From contig NZ_CP108088.1 in assembly GCF_036192275.1 (NCBI RefSeq), forward strand, positions 5,643,501 to 5,707,500: a DNA stretch of 64,000 bases. Reading direction: 5' to 3'. The DNA comes from Streptomyces sp. NBC_00250 (GTDB taxonomy: Bacteria > Actinomycetota > Actinomycetes > Streptomycetales > Streptomycetaceae). Position 1 is the first letter of the stretch. The number at the start of each line of letters is the position of its first letter. The notes under the pieces were generated by a model. That model searched no databases. It saw only the letters and a program-made list of their open reading frames with translations, and had not been told where the DNA came from. Position numbers and translations under genes: made by a program. Shown piece by piece: positions 1 to 7,545 of this stretch.

Positions 1-1
1 C

Positions 2-634
2 GAGATGCTCGGCATCGTGCTGCGGGGAGAAGGGTTCGAGCCGTCGTTCGTCGCGGACGGTGACAAGGCGCTTGCCGCATTCCGGGAGGCCAAGCCTGAC
101 CTGGTGCTGCTCGACCTGATGCTCCCCGGAAGGGACGGCATCGAGGTGTGCCGCCTGATCAGGGCCGAGTCGGGTGTGCCGATCGTCATGCTCACGGCCA
201 AGAGCGACACGGTCGACGTGGTCGTGGGTCTGGAGTCCGGGGCCGACGACTACATCGTCAAGCCGTTCAAGCCGAAGGAGCTCGTGGCCCGTATCCGGGC
301 ACGCCTGCGGCGGTCCGAGGAGCCGGCTCCCGAGCAGCTCACCATCGGTGACCTGGTCATCGACGTGGCGGGGCACTCCGTGAAGCGGGACGGGCAGTCC
401 ATCGCCCTGACCCCGCTGGAGTTCGACCTGCTCGTCGCGCTGGCGCGCAAGCCGTGGCAGGTGTTCACCCGCGAAGTGCTCCTGGAGCAGGTCTGGGGCT
501 ACCGGCACGCGGCCGACACCCGGCTGGTGAACGTGCACGTCCAGCGGCTGCGCTCGAAGGTCGAGAAGGACCCGGAGCGCCCGGAGATCGTGGTGACCGT
601 CCGTGGTGTCGGGTACAAGGCGGGACCGAGCTGA
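2..634 (+). CDS. mtrA: MtrA response regulator, 5'-truncated by the window edge
   Basis: OmpR/PhoB-family DNA-binding response regulator, cytoplasmic partner of the sensor kinase encoded immediately downstream. The frame is open to the left edge, so the first ~20 residues (acidic pocket of the receiver) are missing. Visible are the phospho-acceptor Asp in LVLLDLMLPGRDG, the switch Thr in MLTAK, the conserved Lys in YIVKPFKP, and a C-terminal winged helix with LTPLEFDLL and the wing TVRGVGYKAG. The mtrA-mtrB-lpqB order is diagnostic for actinobacteria, where MtrA controls cell-wall, osmotic and, in Streptomyces, developmental and antibiotic genes (family knowledge). The stop lies 1 bp before the mtrB ATG, so the genes are probably translationally coupled. 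Confidence 0.97.
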   Translation, partial: EMLGIVLRGEGFEPSFVADGDKALAAFREAKPDLVLLDLMLPGRDGIEVCRLIRAESGVPIVMLTAKSDTVDVVVGLESGADDYIVKPFKPKELVARIRARLRRSEEPAPEQLTIGDLVIDVAGHSVKRDGQSIALTPLEFDLLVALARKPWQVFTREVLLEQVWGYRHAADTRLVNVHVQRLRSKVEKDPERPEIVVTVRGVGYKAGPS

Positions 635-635
635 C

Positions 636-2657
636 ATGAGCACAGGCAGTACTGCTCCGAAGCCCGGGGACCCGGGAGTCCGTACGGGGCGGGCTGCCGG
701 ACCGGGGCGGGGGGGCTCGCGTTCCGGCCGCCCGCCGCGCGGTGGAAGGCTGTTCAGGGACGGGGCGCCGGGTGGACCGGTCCTCCGGCTCTTCGCACGC
801 TGGGTGCGCCGGCCGCTGCTGCCCGCCGTGCGGCTGTGGCGGCGGAACATCCAGCTGCGGATCGTCGCGGGCACCCTGCTGATGTCCCTGGGAGTGGTGC
901 TGTTGCTCGGCCTGGTCGTGATCGGCCAGGTCCGCAACGGACTGCTCGACGCCAAGGAGAGGGCCGCACAGAGCCAGGCCGCCGGTGGATTCTCGGCTGC
1001 CCAGGACCGGGCGGCGACGACCCCCTCGGCACCCGGCCAGCAGGACGGCGGGCGCGCGGGTGCCTCCGTGAACTGGCGCTCCACGCTCGTCGAGCAGCTC
1101 GCCAGCGGTGGCCAGAGCGCCTTCAACGTGGTCGCGCTCTCCCTCGACACGGGTGAGGCCGCGAGTCGCGGCGCCCGGGCCTCCGGCGAGGTCGACCCGA
1201 CCACCAGCATCCCCGCCCAACTACGGCACTCGGTGGCCCAGGGCACGGACACCTTCCAGAAGTTCACCCGCATCCACTACACCAGCGGCAAGGCGTCCGA
1301 GGCCGGTCTGGTGATCGGCAAGCGGCTCAACGACGCCGAGGGCACCCAGTACGAGCTGTACTACCTCTTCCCGCTGACCCAGGAGGAGGACTCCCTCACC
1401 CTGGTCAAGGGCACCCTCGCGACCGCCGGACTGTTCGTCGTGGTGCTGCTCGGCGCCATCGCCTGGCTCATGGTGCGCCAGGTCGTCACACCCGTACGGA
1501 TGGCCGCCGGGATCGCCGAACGGCTCTCGGCCGGCCGCCTCCAGGAACGGATGAAGGTCACCGGCGAGGACGACATCGCCCGGCTCGGCGAGGCCTTCAA
1601 CAAGATGGCCCAGAACCTCCAGCTCAAGATCCAGCAGCTGGAGGAGCTGTCGCGGATGCAGCGACGGTTCGTCTCGGACGTCTCGCACGAACTGCGCACC
1701 CCGCTCACCACGGTCCGGATGGCCGCCGACGTGATCCACGAGGCGCGGGTCGACTTCGACCCGATCACCGCCCGTTCCGCCGAACTCCTCGGGGACCAGC
1801 TCGACCGCTTCGAGTCGCTGCTCTCCGACCTCCTGGAGATCAGCCGCTTCGACGCGGGAGCCGCGGCCCTGGAGGCCGAGCCGATAGACCTGCGCCAGGT
1901 CGTGCGCCGGGTCATCGGCGGCGCCGAACCCCTCGCCGAACGCAAGGGCACCCGGATCGTGGTCGTCGGCGACAAGCAGCCCGTGGTGGCCGAGGCGGAC
2001 GCCCGCCGGGTCGAGCGGGTCCTGCGCAACCTCGTCGTCAACGCCGTCGAACACGGCGAGGGCAAGGACGTGGTGGTGAAGCTGGCCGCCGCCGGTGGAG
2101 CCGTCGCCGTCGCCGTACGCGACTACGGCGTCGGACTCAAGCCGGGCGAGGCGACCCGGGTCTTCAACCGCTTCTGGCGCGCCGACCCGGCCCGCGCGCG
2201 CACCACCGGCGGCACCGGCCTCGGCCTGTCGATCGCGGTGGAGGACGCCCGGCTGCACGGCGGCTGGCTCCAGGCCTGGGGCGAGCCCGGCGGAGGTTCG
2301 CAGTTCCGGCTCACCCTGCCGCGTACCGCGGACGAGCCGCTGCGGGGCTCCCCGATACCCCTGGAGCCCGAGGACTCACGGCGCAACCGCGAGCAGGCGG
2401 CCGCCGGGCGCGCCCAGGACAGTGCCCGCCTCACCGCGGTGCCGGCGCAGCCCGCCGGAGACCGGACCCAGCTCCCCGTACCGCCGAGGCTGCCCGCGCC
2501 GACGCGGGCGACCGTCGACCCGACCGCCCTGCCCGGCAGCGGCTCCCGGGTCGTGGCGCGCGCGGCGACGGACAACGACGGCGGCGGGGCGGCGGGTCCG
2601 GCGACGGCAGATGCACACGGGAACGCGGAGCGGGAGGACGGGACACGTGGGCGCTGA
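636..2657 (+). CDS. mtrB: MtrB sensor histidine kinase
   Basis: Membrane histidine kinase that phosphorylates MtrA. The start is ATG 636, directly after the mtrA stop; an in-frame GTG at 603 would overlap mtrA and is less likely. The 673-residue product has a basic, Gly/Pro-rich cytoplasmic N-terminus (~1-72), TM1 (~76-98), an extracytoplasmic sensor region of ~160 residues, TM2 (~260-283), HAMP, a HisKA H-box SHELRTPLTTVR with His at about residue 351, and an HATPase_c domain with N-, G1- and G2-box signatures (NLVVNAVEHG, DYGVGL, GGTGLGLSI). About 110 residues after the ATPase domain are Pro/Ala-rich and probably disordered. The end overlaps the lpqB start by 11 bp, which supports one operon. 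Confidence 0.96.
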   Translation: MSTGSTAPKPGDPGVRTGRAAGPGRGGSRSGRPPRGGRLFRDGAPGGPVLRLFARWVRRPLLPAVRLWRRNIQLRIVAGTLLMSLGVVLLLGLVVIGQVRNGLLDAKERAAQSQAAGGFSAAQDRAATTPSAPGQQDGGRAGASVNWRSTLVEQLASGGQSAFNVVALSLDTGEAASRGARASGEVDPTTSIPAQLRHSVAQGTDTFQKFTRIHYTSGKASEAGLVIGKRLNDAEGTQYELYYLFPLTQEEDSLTLVKGTLATAGLFVVVLLGAIAWLMVRQVVTPVRMAAGIAERLSAGRLQERMKVTGEDDIARLGEAFNKMAQNLQLKIQQLEELSRMQRRFVSDVSHELRTPLTTVRMAADVIHEARVDFDPITARSAELLGDQLDRFESLLSDLLEISRFDAGAAALEAEPIDLRQVVRRVIGGAEPLAERKGTRIVVVGDKQPVVAEADARRVERVLRNLVVNAVEHGEGKDVVVKLAAAGGAVAVAVRDYGVGLKPGEATRVFNRFWRADPARARTTGGTGLGLSIAVEDARLHGGWLQAWGEPGGGSQFRLTLPRTADEPLRGSPIPLEPEDSRRNREQAAAGRAQDSARLTAVPAQPAGDRTQLPVPPRLPAPTRATVDPTALPGSGSRVVARAATDNDGGGAAGPATADAHGNAEREDGTRGR

Positions 2658-4581
2658 CTCCCGAAAGGGGCACGCGGGGCGGGGCTTCCGAATGAGGCAC
2701 GGAGTGTGGGGCTTCCGAGTGGGGCACCCGGATCAGGGATTCCGCCCGGGGCAGGGGAGGAGCGCCCGCGCGGTGATGATCGCCGCGTGCGGCGGGCTCC
2801 TGGTGACCGGGTGCGCGACGATGCCCGACAACGGGGACGTCCAGCCGGTCGGGGGCGCCAACCAGGGCGACTCGCAGGTGCGGGTCTACGCCGTCGCACC
2901 CCGGGAGAACGCGAACCCGGACGAGATCGTCGACGGCTTCCTCGAAGCCATGACCAGTGACGACCCCGGCTTCGCCACCGCCCGCAAGTACCTGACCAAG
3001 CACGCCGCGCAGACCTGGAAGCCCGAGCAGAGCATCACCGTGCTCACCACCGCGCCCGACCGCGACCAGGCCGACCGCAACGCCGACCCCGACAACCAGG
3101 GCCGCGCCTATCCGCTCTCCGGGCGCAAGATCGCGACCGTGGACGACCGTCACGCGTACCAGCCGATCAGCCCCGCCAAGTACCTGCAGTCGATCCACGT
3201 CGTGCAGCAGCCCACCGCCAACGGCAAGGGCAGGGAGTGGCGTATCGACAGCCTGCCGCCCGGCCTGGTGCTCGGCGAGGCCGACTTCCTGCGCAACTAC
3301 CGGTCGGTCAACAAGTACTACTTCGCCTCCAGAGAGGACTGGGTCGTCGCCGACCCGGTCTACATCCGGCAGCGCCAGGACCCCGTCACCCGGATGGACC
3401 CGGTGACGCAGACGGTCAGGGCGCTCCTCGAAGGCCCCACGGACTGGCTGAAGCCGGCCGTCGACTCCAGCTTCCCCTCCGGTACGGAGCTGAAGAAGGG
3501 CGTCACCACACTCACCACCGACGACCAGTCCACGCTCAAGGTGCCGCTCAACGCCAAGGCGGACCTGGTGGGCGGCGAGCCGTGCCGTCGGATGGCGGCG
3601 CAACTGCTGTTCACGCTGGGCGACCTGACCTCCGTACGCGTCGAGCAGGTGGAGCTCCAGGGGTCGAAGGGCCCGCTGTGCAGGCTCGGCAAGGGGCAGG
3701 CGGCGGAGTTCGCCGCGGTCCGGAACACGGACCGGGACGAGAACCCGTACTTCGTCGACGAGCACCACAAGCTGATGATGCTGGACGTCGGGGGCAAGGA
3801 GGCGAACGCGCCCACCGAGGTGCCCGGCCCGCTCGGCAAGGGCACCACGCGGCTCCAGTCGGTCGCCGTCGACCGGGGCGAGACCCGCGCCGCCGGGGTC
3901 GGGGAGGGCGGCCGCGAGCTGTACGTCTCCTCCATCACCACCGAGCAGGAAGCGGCGCCGGCGATCCTGCGCAGCAAGGCCGCCAAGCCCACCGAGCGGC
4001 TGTCCGCGCCCAGCTGGGACGGCCGGGGCGACCTGTGGATCGCCGACCGCGACCCCGCCGCGCCCCAGTTGTGGATGGTGCCCGACGGCACCGGCGACCC
4101 CGTCAAGGTGCGGACACCGTGGCCGGCGGACGACGTCAGGATCGAATCGCTGCGGGTCTCCGCCGACGGGGTCCGGATCGCCCTCGTGGTCACCCGGGGC
4201 GGGGACACGACCCTGCAGATCGGCCGGATCCAGCGGCAGACGTCGGGCGACGAACCGGTCGTCTCCGTGGACGACCTCCAGCCCGCCGCGCCCCGGATGG
4301 AGTCGGTGACGGCCGTCTCCTGGGCCGGGCCGAGCCGGCTGGTCGTCGTCGGCAAGGAGGCGGGCGGCGTCCAGCAGATCCGCTACCTCCAGACGGACGG
4401 TTCGACCTCGGCGAGTTCGGTGCTCCCCGGTCTGAACGGGGTCACCTCGGTGGCCGCGCCGCACGACGACTCCGTGCCGGTGGTCGCCGACTCGGGCAAC
4501 GACGGCATCGTGCGCCTCGCGCCGGGCACGAACTGGCAGCCGATGGTCAAGACCGGGACCTCGCCGGTCTATCCGGGGTAG
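2647..4581 (+). CDS. lpqB: LpqB lipoprotein, MtrAB accessory
   Basis: Lipoprotein that in actinobacteria binds the extracytoplasmic part of MtrB and tunes its signalling (family knowledge). GTG 2647 is chosen because a strong ribosome site, GGGAGGA at 2632-2638, precedes it by 8 bases and because it overlaps the mtrB stop. ATG 2692 and GTG/ATG 2773/2776 are later in-frame alternatives. From 2647 the product has 644 residues with an unusually long basic leader (~42 residues) before the hydrophobic segment and lipobox LLVTGC (Cys about residue 56). The leader contains GF/GH-rich repeats (GRGFRMRHGVWGFRVGH), which may mean translation really begins later. The rest fits a GerMN-type domain (VRALLEGPTDWL region) followed by a C-terminal beta-propeller-like domain. 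Confidence 0.95.
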   Translation: MGADSRKGHAGRGFRMRHGVWGFRVGHPDQGFRPGQGRSARAVMIAACGGLLVTGCATMPDNGDVQPVGGANQGDSQVRVYAVAPRENANPDEIVDGFLEAMTSDDPGFATARKYLTKHAAQTWKPEQSITVLTTAPDRDQADRNADPDNQGRAYPLSGRKIATVDDRHAYQPISPAKYLQSIHVVQQPTANGKGREWRIDSLPPGLVLGEADFLRNYRSVNKYYFASREDWVVADPVYIRQRQDPVTRMDPVTQTVRALLEGPTDWLKPAVDSSFPSGTELKKGVTTLTTDDQSTLKVPLNAKADLVGGEPCRRMAAQLLFTLGDLTSVRVEQVELQGSKGPLCRLGKGQAAEFAAVRNTDRDENPYFVDEHHKLMMLDVGGKEANAPTEVPGPLGKGTTRLQSVAVDRGETRAAGVGEGGRELYVSSITTEQEAAPAILRSKAAKPTERLSAPSWDGRGDLWIADRDPAAPQLWMVPDGTGDPVKVRTPWPADDVRIESLRVSADGVRIALVVTRGGDTTLQIGRIQRQTSGDEPVVSVDDLQPAAPRMESVTAVSWAGPSRLVVVGKEAGGVQQIRYLQTDGSTSASSVLPGLNGVTSVAAPHDDSVPVVADSGNDGIVRLAPGTNWQPMVKTGTSPVYPG

Positions 4582-4734
4582 CGATTCCCACCACCGGTCG
4601 GGGTGGCCGACCCCGGCACCCCGCCGCGTGACCTCCGCGGCGGGCGCGGCGGGGCGCACCTGACGTACTCCGGGGGCACCCGTGGGTTTTCCACAGGGGT
4701 GGCCGGGGTGCTCGGGAAGGCGCACAGTGGAGCC

Positions 4735-5556
4735 ATGCGGGGGTGGTGGCGCGAGATCGCCGGGCTGGTGCTGCCGGTCGCCTGCGGAGGCTGCGGCCGG
4801 CCGCGCACGGAGCTGTGTCCGTCGTGCGAGGACGCCCTGACCGGGGCGGGGGAGGGGCCGCGCAGGGTGCGGCCGTCGCCCGAGCCGGCGGGGCTGCCCG
4901 TCGTCCATGCCGTCGCGCCGTACGCCGATGCCGTACGCGAACTCCTCATCGCCCACAAGGAACGCGGGGCGCTCACCCTCGCCCGGCCCCTGGGCGGCGC
5001 GCTCGCCGCCGCCGTGGAGACCGCTGCCGGGGTCACCGAGGGCCCCGGGGCGCGACCGCTGCTCCTCGTACCGGTGCCGTCCTCACGGCGCTCCGTGCGG
5101 GCGCGTGGCCACGATCCGACGCGCCGTGTCGCACTGGCCGCGGCGGCCCGGCTGCGGAGCGCGGGACGGCCGGCGCGGGTCGTGCCCGTGCTGCGGCAGC
5201 GGCGGTACGTGGCGGACCAGGCGGGTCTCGGAGCCCGTGGACGGCTCGCCAACCTCACCGGCGCGCTGGAGGTCGTGCCCGGCGGCGGGCGGCTTCTCGG
5301 GGCGGGAAGGGTGGTGCTCGTCGACGATCTGATGACCACGGGAGCCTCGCTGGCGGAGGCGGCGCGCGCCCTCGGAGCCGTACACCTTCCGTTCATTCCT
5401 GGAATACCGCACGGGTTACCGGCAGGTTTACCGGACGGTTCGGCGCAGCACGGATTCGAACAGCGGGTAGCGGCTGTGATCGCATCCTCTCCCGCTTCGT
5501 TCGAAATAAACCGGAACTCGCCAGGAACTTGGATCGTTGCAGGTGGTGAGAGGTGA
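4735..5556 (+). CDS. ComF-family phosphoribosyltransferase-like protein
   Basis: ComF-like protein, related to competence factor ComFC and amidophosphoribosyltransferases. The start ATG 4735 places an N-terminal zinc-finger with Cys17, Cys20, Cys28 and Cys31 in the usual place; an upstream in-frame start at 4603 would add 44 residues without family features. The PRPP-binding loop is VVLVDDLMTTGAS. The C-terminal signature SFEINRNSPGTW is intact. Between the PRTase helix (AEAARAL) and AAVIASSP lies an unusual Pro/Gly/His-containing stretch of about 30 residues, encoded by lower-GC DNA (~5385-5475), where relatives as I recall them have a short turn. Its role in Streptomyces is unclear. It sits between lpqB and hpf. 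Confidence 0.88.
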   Translation: MRGWWREIAGLVLPVACGGCGRPRTELCPSCEDALTGAGEGPRRVRPSPEPAGLPVVHAVAPYADAVRELLIAHKERGALTLARPLGGALAAAVETAAGVTEGPGARPLLLVPVPSSRRSVRARGHDPTRRVALAAAARLRSAGRPARVVPVLRQRRYVADQAGLGARGRLANLTGALEVVPGGGRLLGAGRVVLVDDLMTTGASLAEAARALGAVHLPFIPGIPHGLPAGLPDGSAQHGFEQRVAAVIASSPASFEINRNSPGTWIVAGGER

Positions 5557-5744
5557 AAGCACTCGAACGGAGCTATGTCGCGGTAGCGGGTGCCGACACC
5601 CGTCCGAAGGGGCTATGTTCGGTTGTGAGGAATGGTGAAAGCCATCGCCTCACCGAATACATGGTTGCGCCTACAGGACAGGAGTTCAGGGCGAATTAAC
5701 CTCTTGTCGATGGGGTGGGGATCTTGTCGACTGGGGAGGAGGAG
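5557..5744 (+). promoter_or_regulatory. Intergenic region upstream of hpf leader: hairpin and direct repeats
   Basis: Non-coding. A perfect 6-bp hairpin with a 4-base loop (5587-5592 / 5597-5602) is flanked by similar sequences GCTATGTCGCGGT (~5573) and GCTATGTTCGGTT (~5613). Further on, TCTTGTCGA occurs twice exactly 20 bp apart (5702-5710 and 5722-5730), each followed by a G-run. Two-turn spacing suggests a protein-binding site or duplicated promoter element. No convincing -35/-10 pair could be assigned. Confidence 0.4.
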
Positions 5745-5840
5745 GTGAAAGTCGCCAAGTCCGAGCTCCGGTAACCACCGGAGTCTGGTGCAAAGGGAGA
5801 TGCCCGGCGGCCGAGAGAGCCGACCAGGGCGATCCGGGAA
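5745..5840 (+). ncRNA. Structured 5' leader of hpf (candidate raiA-type RNA)
   Basis: Three nested or adjacent helices can be drawn by eye. P1 pairs 5751-5756 with 5828-5833 (one G-U). P2 is a 6-bp hairpin 5766-5771/5778-5783 with a six-base loop. P3 pairs CTGGT 5785-5789 with ACCAG 5823-5827, stacking directly on P1, and encloses a small hairpin 5808-5811/5819-5822. P1 and P3 are contiguous on the 3' side, the geometry of a three-way junction. Structured RNA motifs upstream of raiA/hpf genes have been described in actinobacteria and Firmicutes by comparative genomics; whether this belongs to one is inferred from position. The hpf ribosome site (~5836-5844) starts right after P1, so the fold could control translation. 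Confidence 0.6.
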
Positions 5841-5851
5841 CGGAGTTCTGC

Positions 5852-6532
5852 GTGGACATCGTCGTCAAGGGCCGCAAGACCGAGGTGCCCGAGCGGTTCC
5901 GCAAGCACGTGGCCGAGAAGCTGAAGCTGGAGAAGATCCAGAAGCTCGACGGCAAGGTGATCAGCCTCGACGTCGAGGTGTCCAAGGAACACAACCCGCG
6001 GCAGGCCGACAGGTCGGACCGCGTGGAGATCACCCTCCACTCCCGAGGCCCGGTGATCCGGGCGGAAGCCGCTGCGGCCGACCCGTACGCGGCGCTCGAC
6101 CTCGCCAGTGACAAGCTCGAGGCACGACTGCGCAAGCAGCACGACAAGCGGTACACCCGCCGTGGAAACGGCAGGCTTTCGGCGGCGGAGGTCGGGGACG
6201 TGGTGCCCGGCGCCGCCCAGCTCAACGGAGACGGCCAGCTCGTCGCCGACGAGTCCGACAAGGTGCCCACCACGATGATGGGCTCGATCGAAGTCCAGGG
6301 CGAGGGCCCGCTGGTGGTCCGCGAGAAGACCCACCGGGCCGCACCGATGACGCTCGACCAGGCTCTCTACGAGATGGAGCTGGTCGGACACGACTTCTAC
6401 CTCTTCGTCGACTCCGACACGAAGCAGCCGAGTGTCGTCTACCGCCGGCACGCGTACGACTACGGCGTCATCCACGTGGAGAGCGACCCGCTCGCCGAGG
6501 GTGGCGGCGCCGGCGGTGCGCTCGGCGGCTGA
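5852..6532 (+). CDS. hpf: Long-form ribosome hibernation-promoting factor HPF
   Basis: Ribosome-associated inhibitor; long HPFs dimerise 70S ribosomes into inactive 100S particles in stationary phase or stress. GTG start at 5852, preceded by GGAACGGAG with 7-8 bases spacing. The 226-residue product has the N-terminal S30Ae/YfiA domain (~1-110; MDIVVKGRKTEVPERFR at the start and a basic helix KLEARLRKQHDKR at its end), a linker, and the C-terminal dimerisation domain (~165-220) with the signature YEMELVGHDFYLFVD and a YRRHAYDYGVIH strand. Length is typical for long HPF. A strong terminator follows. Regulation probably involves the structured leader described separately. Confidence 0.96.
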   Translation: MDIVVKGRKTEVPERFRKHVAEKLKLEKIQKLDGKVISLDVEVSKEHNPRQADRSDRVEITLHSRGPVIRAEAAAADPYAALDLASDKLEARLRKQHDKRYTRRGNGRLSAAEVGDVVPGAAQLNGDGQLVADESDKVPTTMMGSIEVQGEGPLVVREKTHRAAPMTLDQALYEMELVGHDFYLFVDSDTKQPSVVYRRHAYDYGVIHVESDPLAEGGGAGGALGG

Positions 6533-6572
6533 CCGCCGCTTCGCGCCCCCCCACACCCCAATTGCCTCTCAC

Positions 6573-6610
6573 GGTGCCCCTGGAGCGCTCTTCGCGCCCC
6601 CAGGGGCACC
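6573..6610 (+). terminator. Terminator of hpf
   Basis: Perfect 11-bp inverted repeat, GGTGCCCCTGG (6573-6583) with CCAGGGGCACC (6600-6610). The loop contains a small GCG/CGC pair. It lies 40 bp after the hpf stop. No U-run follows, as is common in Streptomyces. Confidence 0.75.
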
Positions 6611-6741
6611 CCCGTGCGCCTGCGGATCACCCCGTTGCCGCCGGAGCATGAAAGCATGGCGTGCACGCCAACCGGTGCTCCCTGAGTAGCGGTTGGAGGA
6701 CCGGAAACGAATTCAGGCCACGGCCTTCAGGGGGAGGAACG

Positions 6742-7494
6742 ATGGCGGACAGCTTCGGACCGGTGCTCAGCGGGCGTGAGCACGGTAGCGCGGCCCCGGA
6801 GGGATCGGATTCGGACAGCGACACATTCCGCAAGGAGCCGATCCGGGTCCTCGTCGTGGACGACCACGCCCTCTTCCGTCGCGGACTGGAGATCGTCCTC
6901 GCGCAGGAGGAGGACATCCAGGTCGTCGGGGAGGCCGGGGACGGGGCGGAGGCCGTCGACAAGGCAGCCGATCTGCTGCCGGACATCGTCCTGATGGACG
7001 TACGGATGCCCCGGCGCGGCGGCATCGAGGCGTGCACCTCCATCAAGGAGGTGGCCCCCAGCGCGAAGATCATCATGCTGACGATCAGCGACGAGGAGGC
7101 CGACCTCTACGACGCGATCAAGGCGGGGGCCACCGGCTACCTCCTCAAGGAGATCTCCACCGACGAGGTCGCGACGGCCATCCGCGCGGTCGCGGACGGG
7201 CAGTCGCAGATCAGCCCCTCGATGGCGTCCAAGCTCCTCACCGAGTTCAAGTCGATGATCCAGCGCACCGACGAGCGCAGACTCGTGCCCGCGCCCCGGC
7301 TGACCGACCGTGAGCTGGAGGTCCTCAAGCTGGTCGCGACCGGCATGAACAACCGGGACATCGCCAAGGAACTGTTCATCTCCGAGAACACCGTGAAGAA
7401 CCACGTCCGGAACATCCTGGAGAAGCTTCAGCTGCACTCCCGGATGGAGGCCGTCGTCTACGCGATGCGGGAGAAGATCCTGGAGATCCGGTAG
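6742..7494 (+). CDS. NarL/FixJ-family response regulator, orphan
   Basis: Receiver plus LuxR-type helix-turn-helix DNA-binding protein. ATG 6742 is preceded by GGGGAGGA at 6731-6738; the frame stays open upstream to 6661 but that part lacks family features. The 250-residue product has a ~30-residue acidic N-terminal tail, a receiver with VVDDHALFRRGLE, phospho-Asp in IVLMDVRMPRRGG, Thr in MLTISDEE, and Lys in YLLKEIS, then a LuxR domain (LTDRELEVLKLVATGMNNRDIAKEL). No cognate histidine kinase gene is adjacent, so it is an orphan here. It stands alone between the hpf terminator and a convergent gene. Confidence 0.92.
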   Translation: MADSFGPVLSGREHGSAAPEGSDSDSDTFRKEPIRVLVVDDHALFRRGLEIVLAQEEDIQVVGEAGDGAEAVDKAADLLPDIVLMDVRMPRRGGIEACTSIKEVAPSAKIIMLTISDEEADLYDAIKAGATGYLLKEISTDEVATAIRAVADGQSQISPSMASKLLTEFKSMIQRTDERRLVPAPRLTDRELEVLKLVATGMNNRDIAKELFISENTVKNHVRNILEKLQLHSRMEAVVYAMREKILEIR

Positions 7495-7545
7495 CCGGGC
7501 CGTGTCCGGGGAAGTCCCGCGCGGGCCGCGGCGCCCGGCCATGAC

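Noticed and set aside
5745..5840. Cobalamin or ydaO-type (c-di-AMP) riboswitch before hpf
   Set aside because: Neither the B12 box nor the conserved ydaO core could be matched; position favours an hpf-specific leader.
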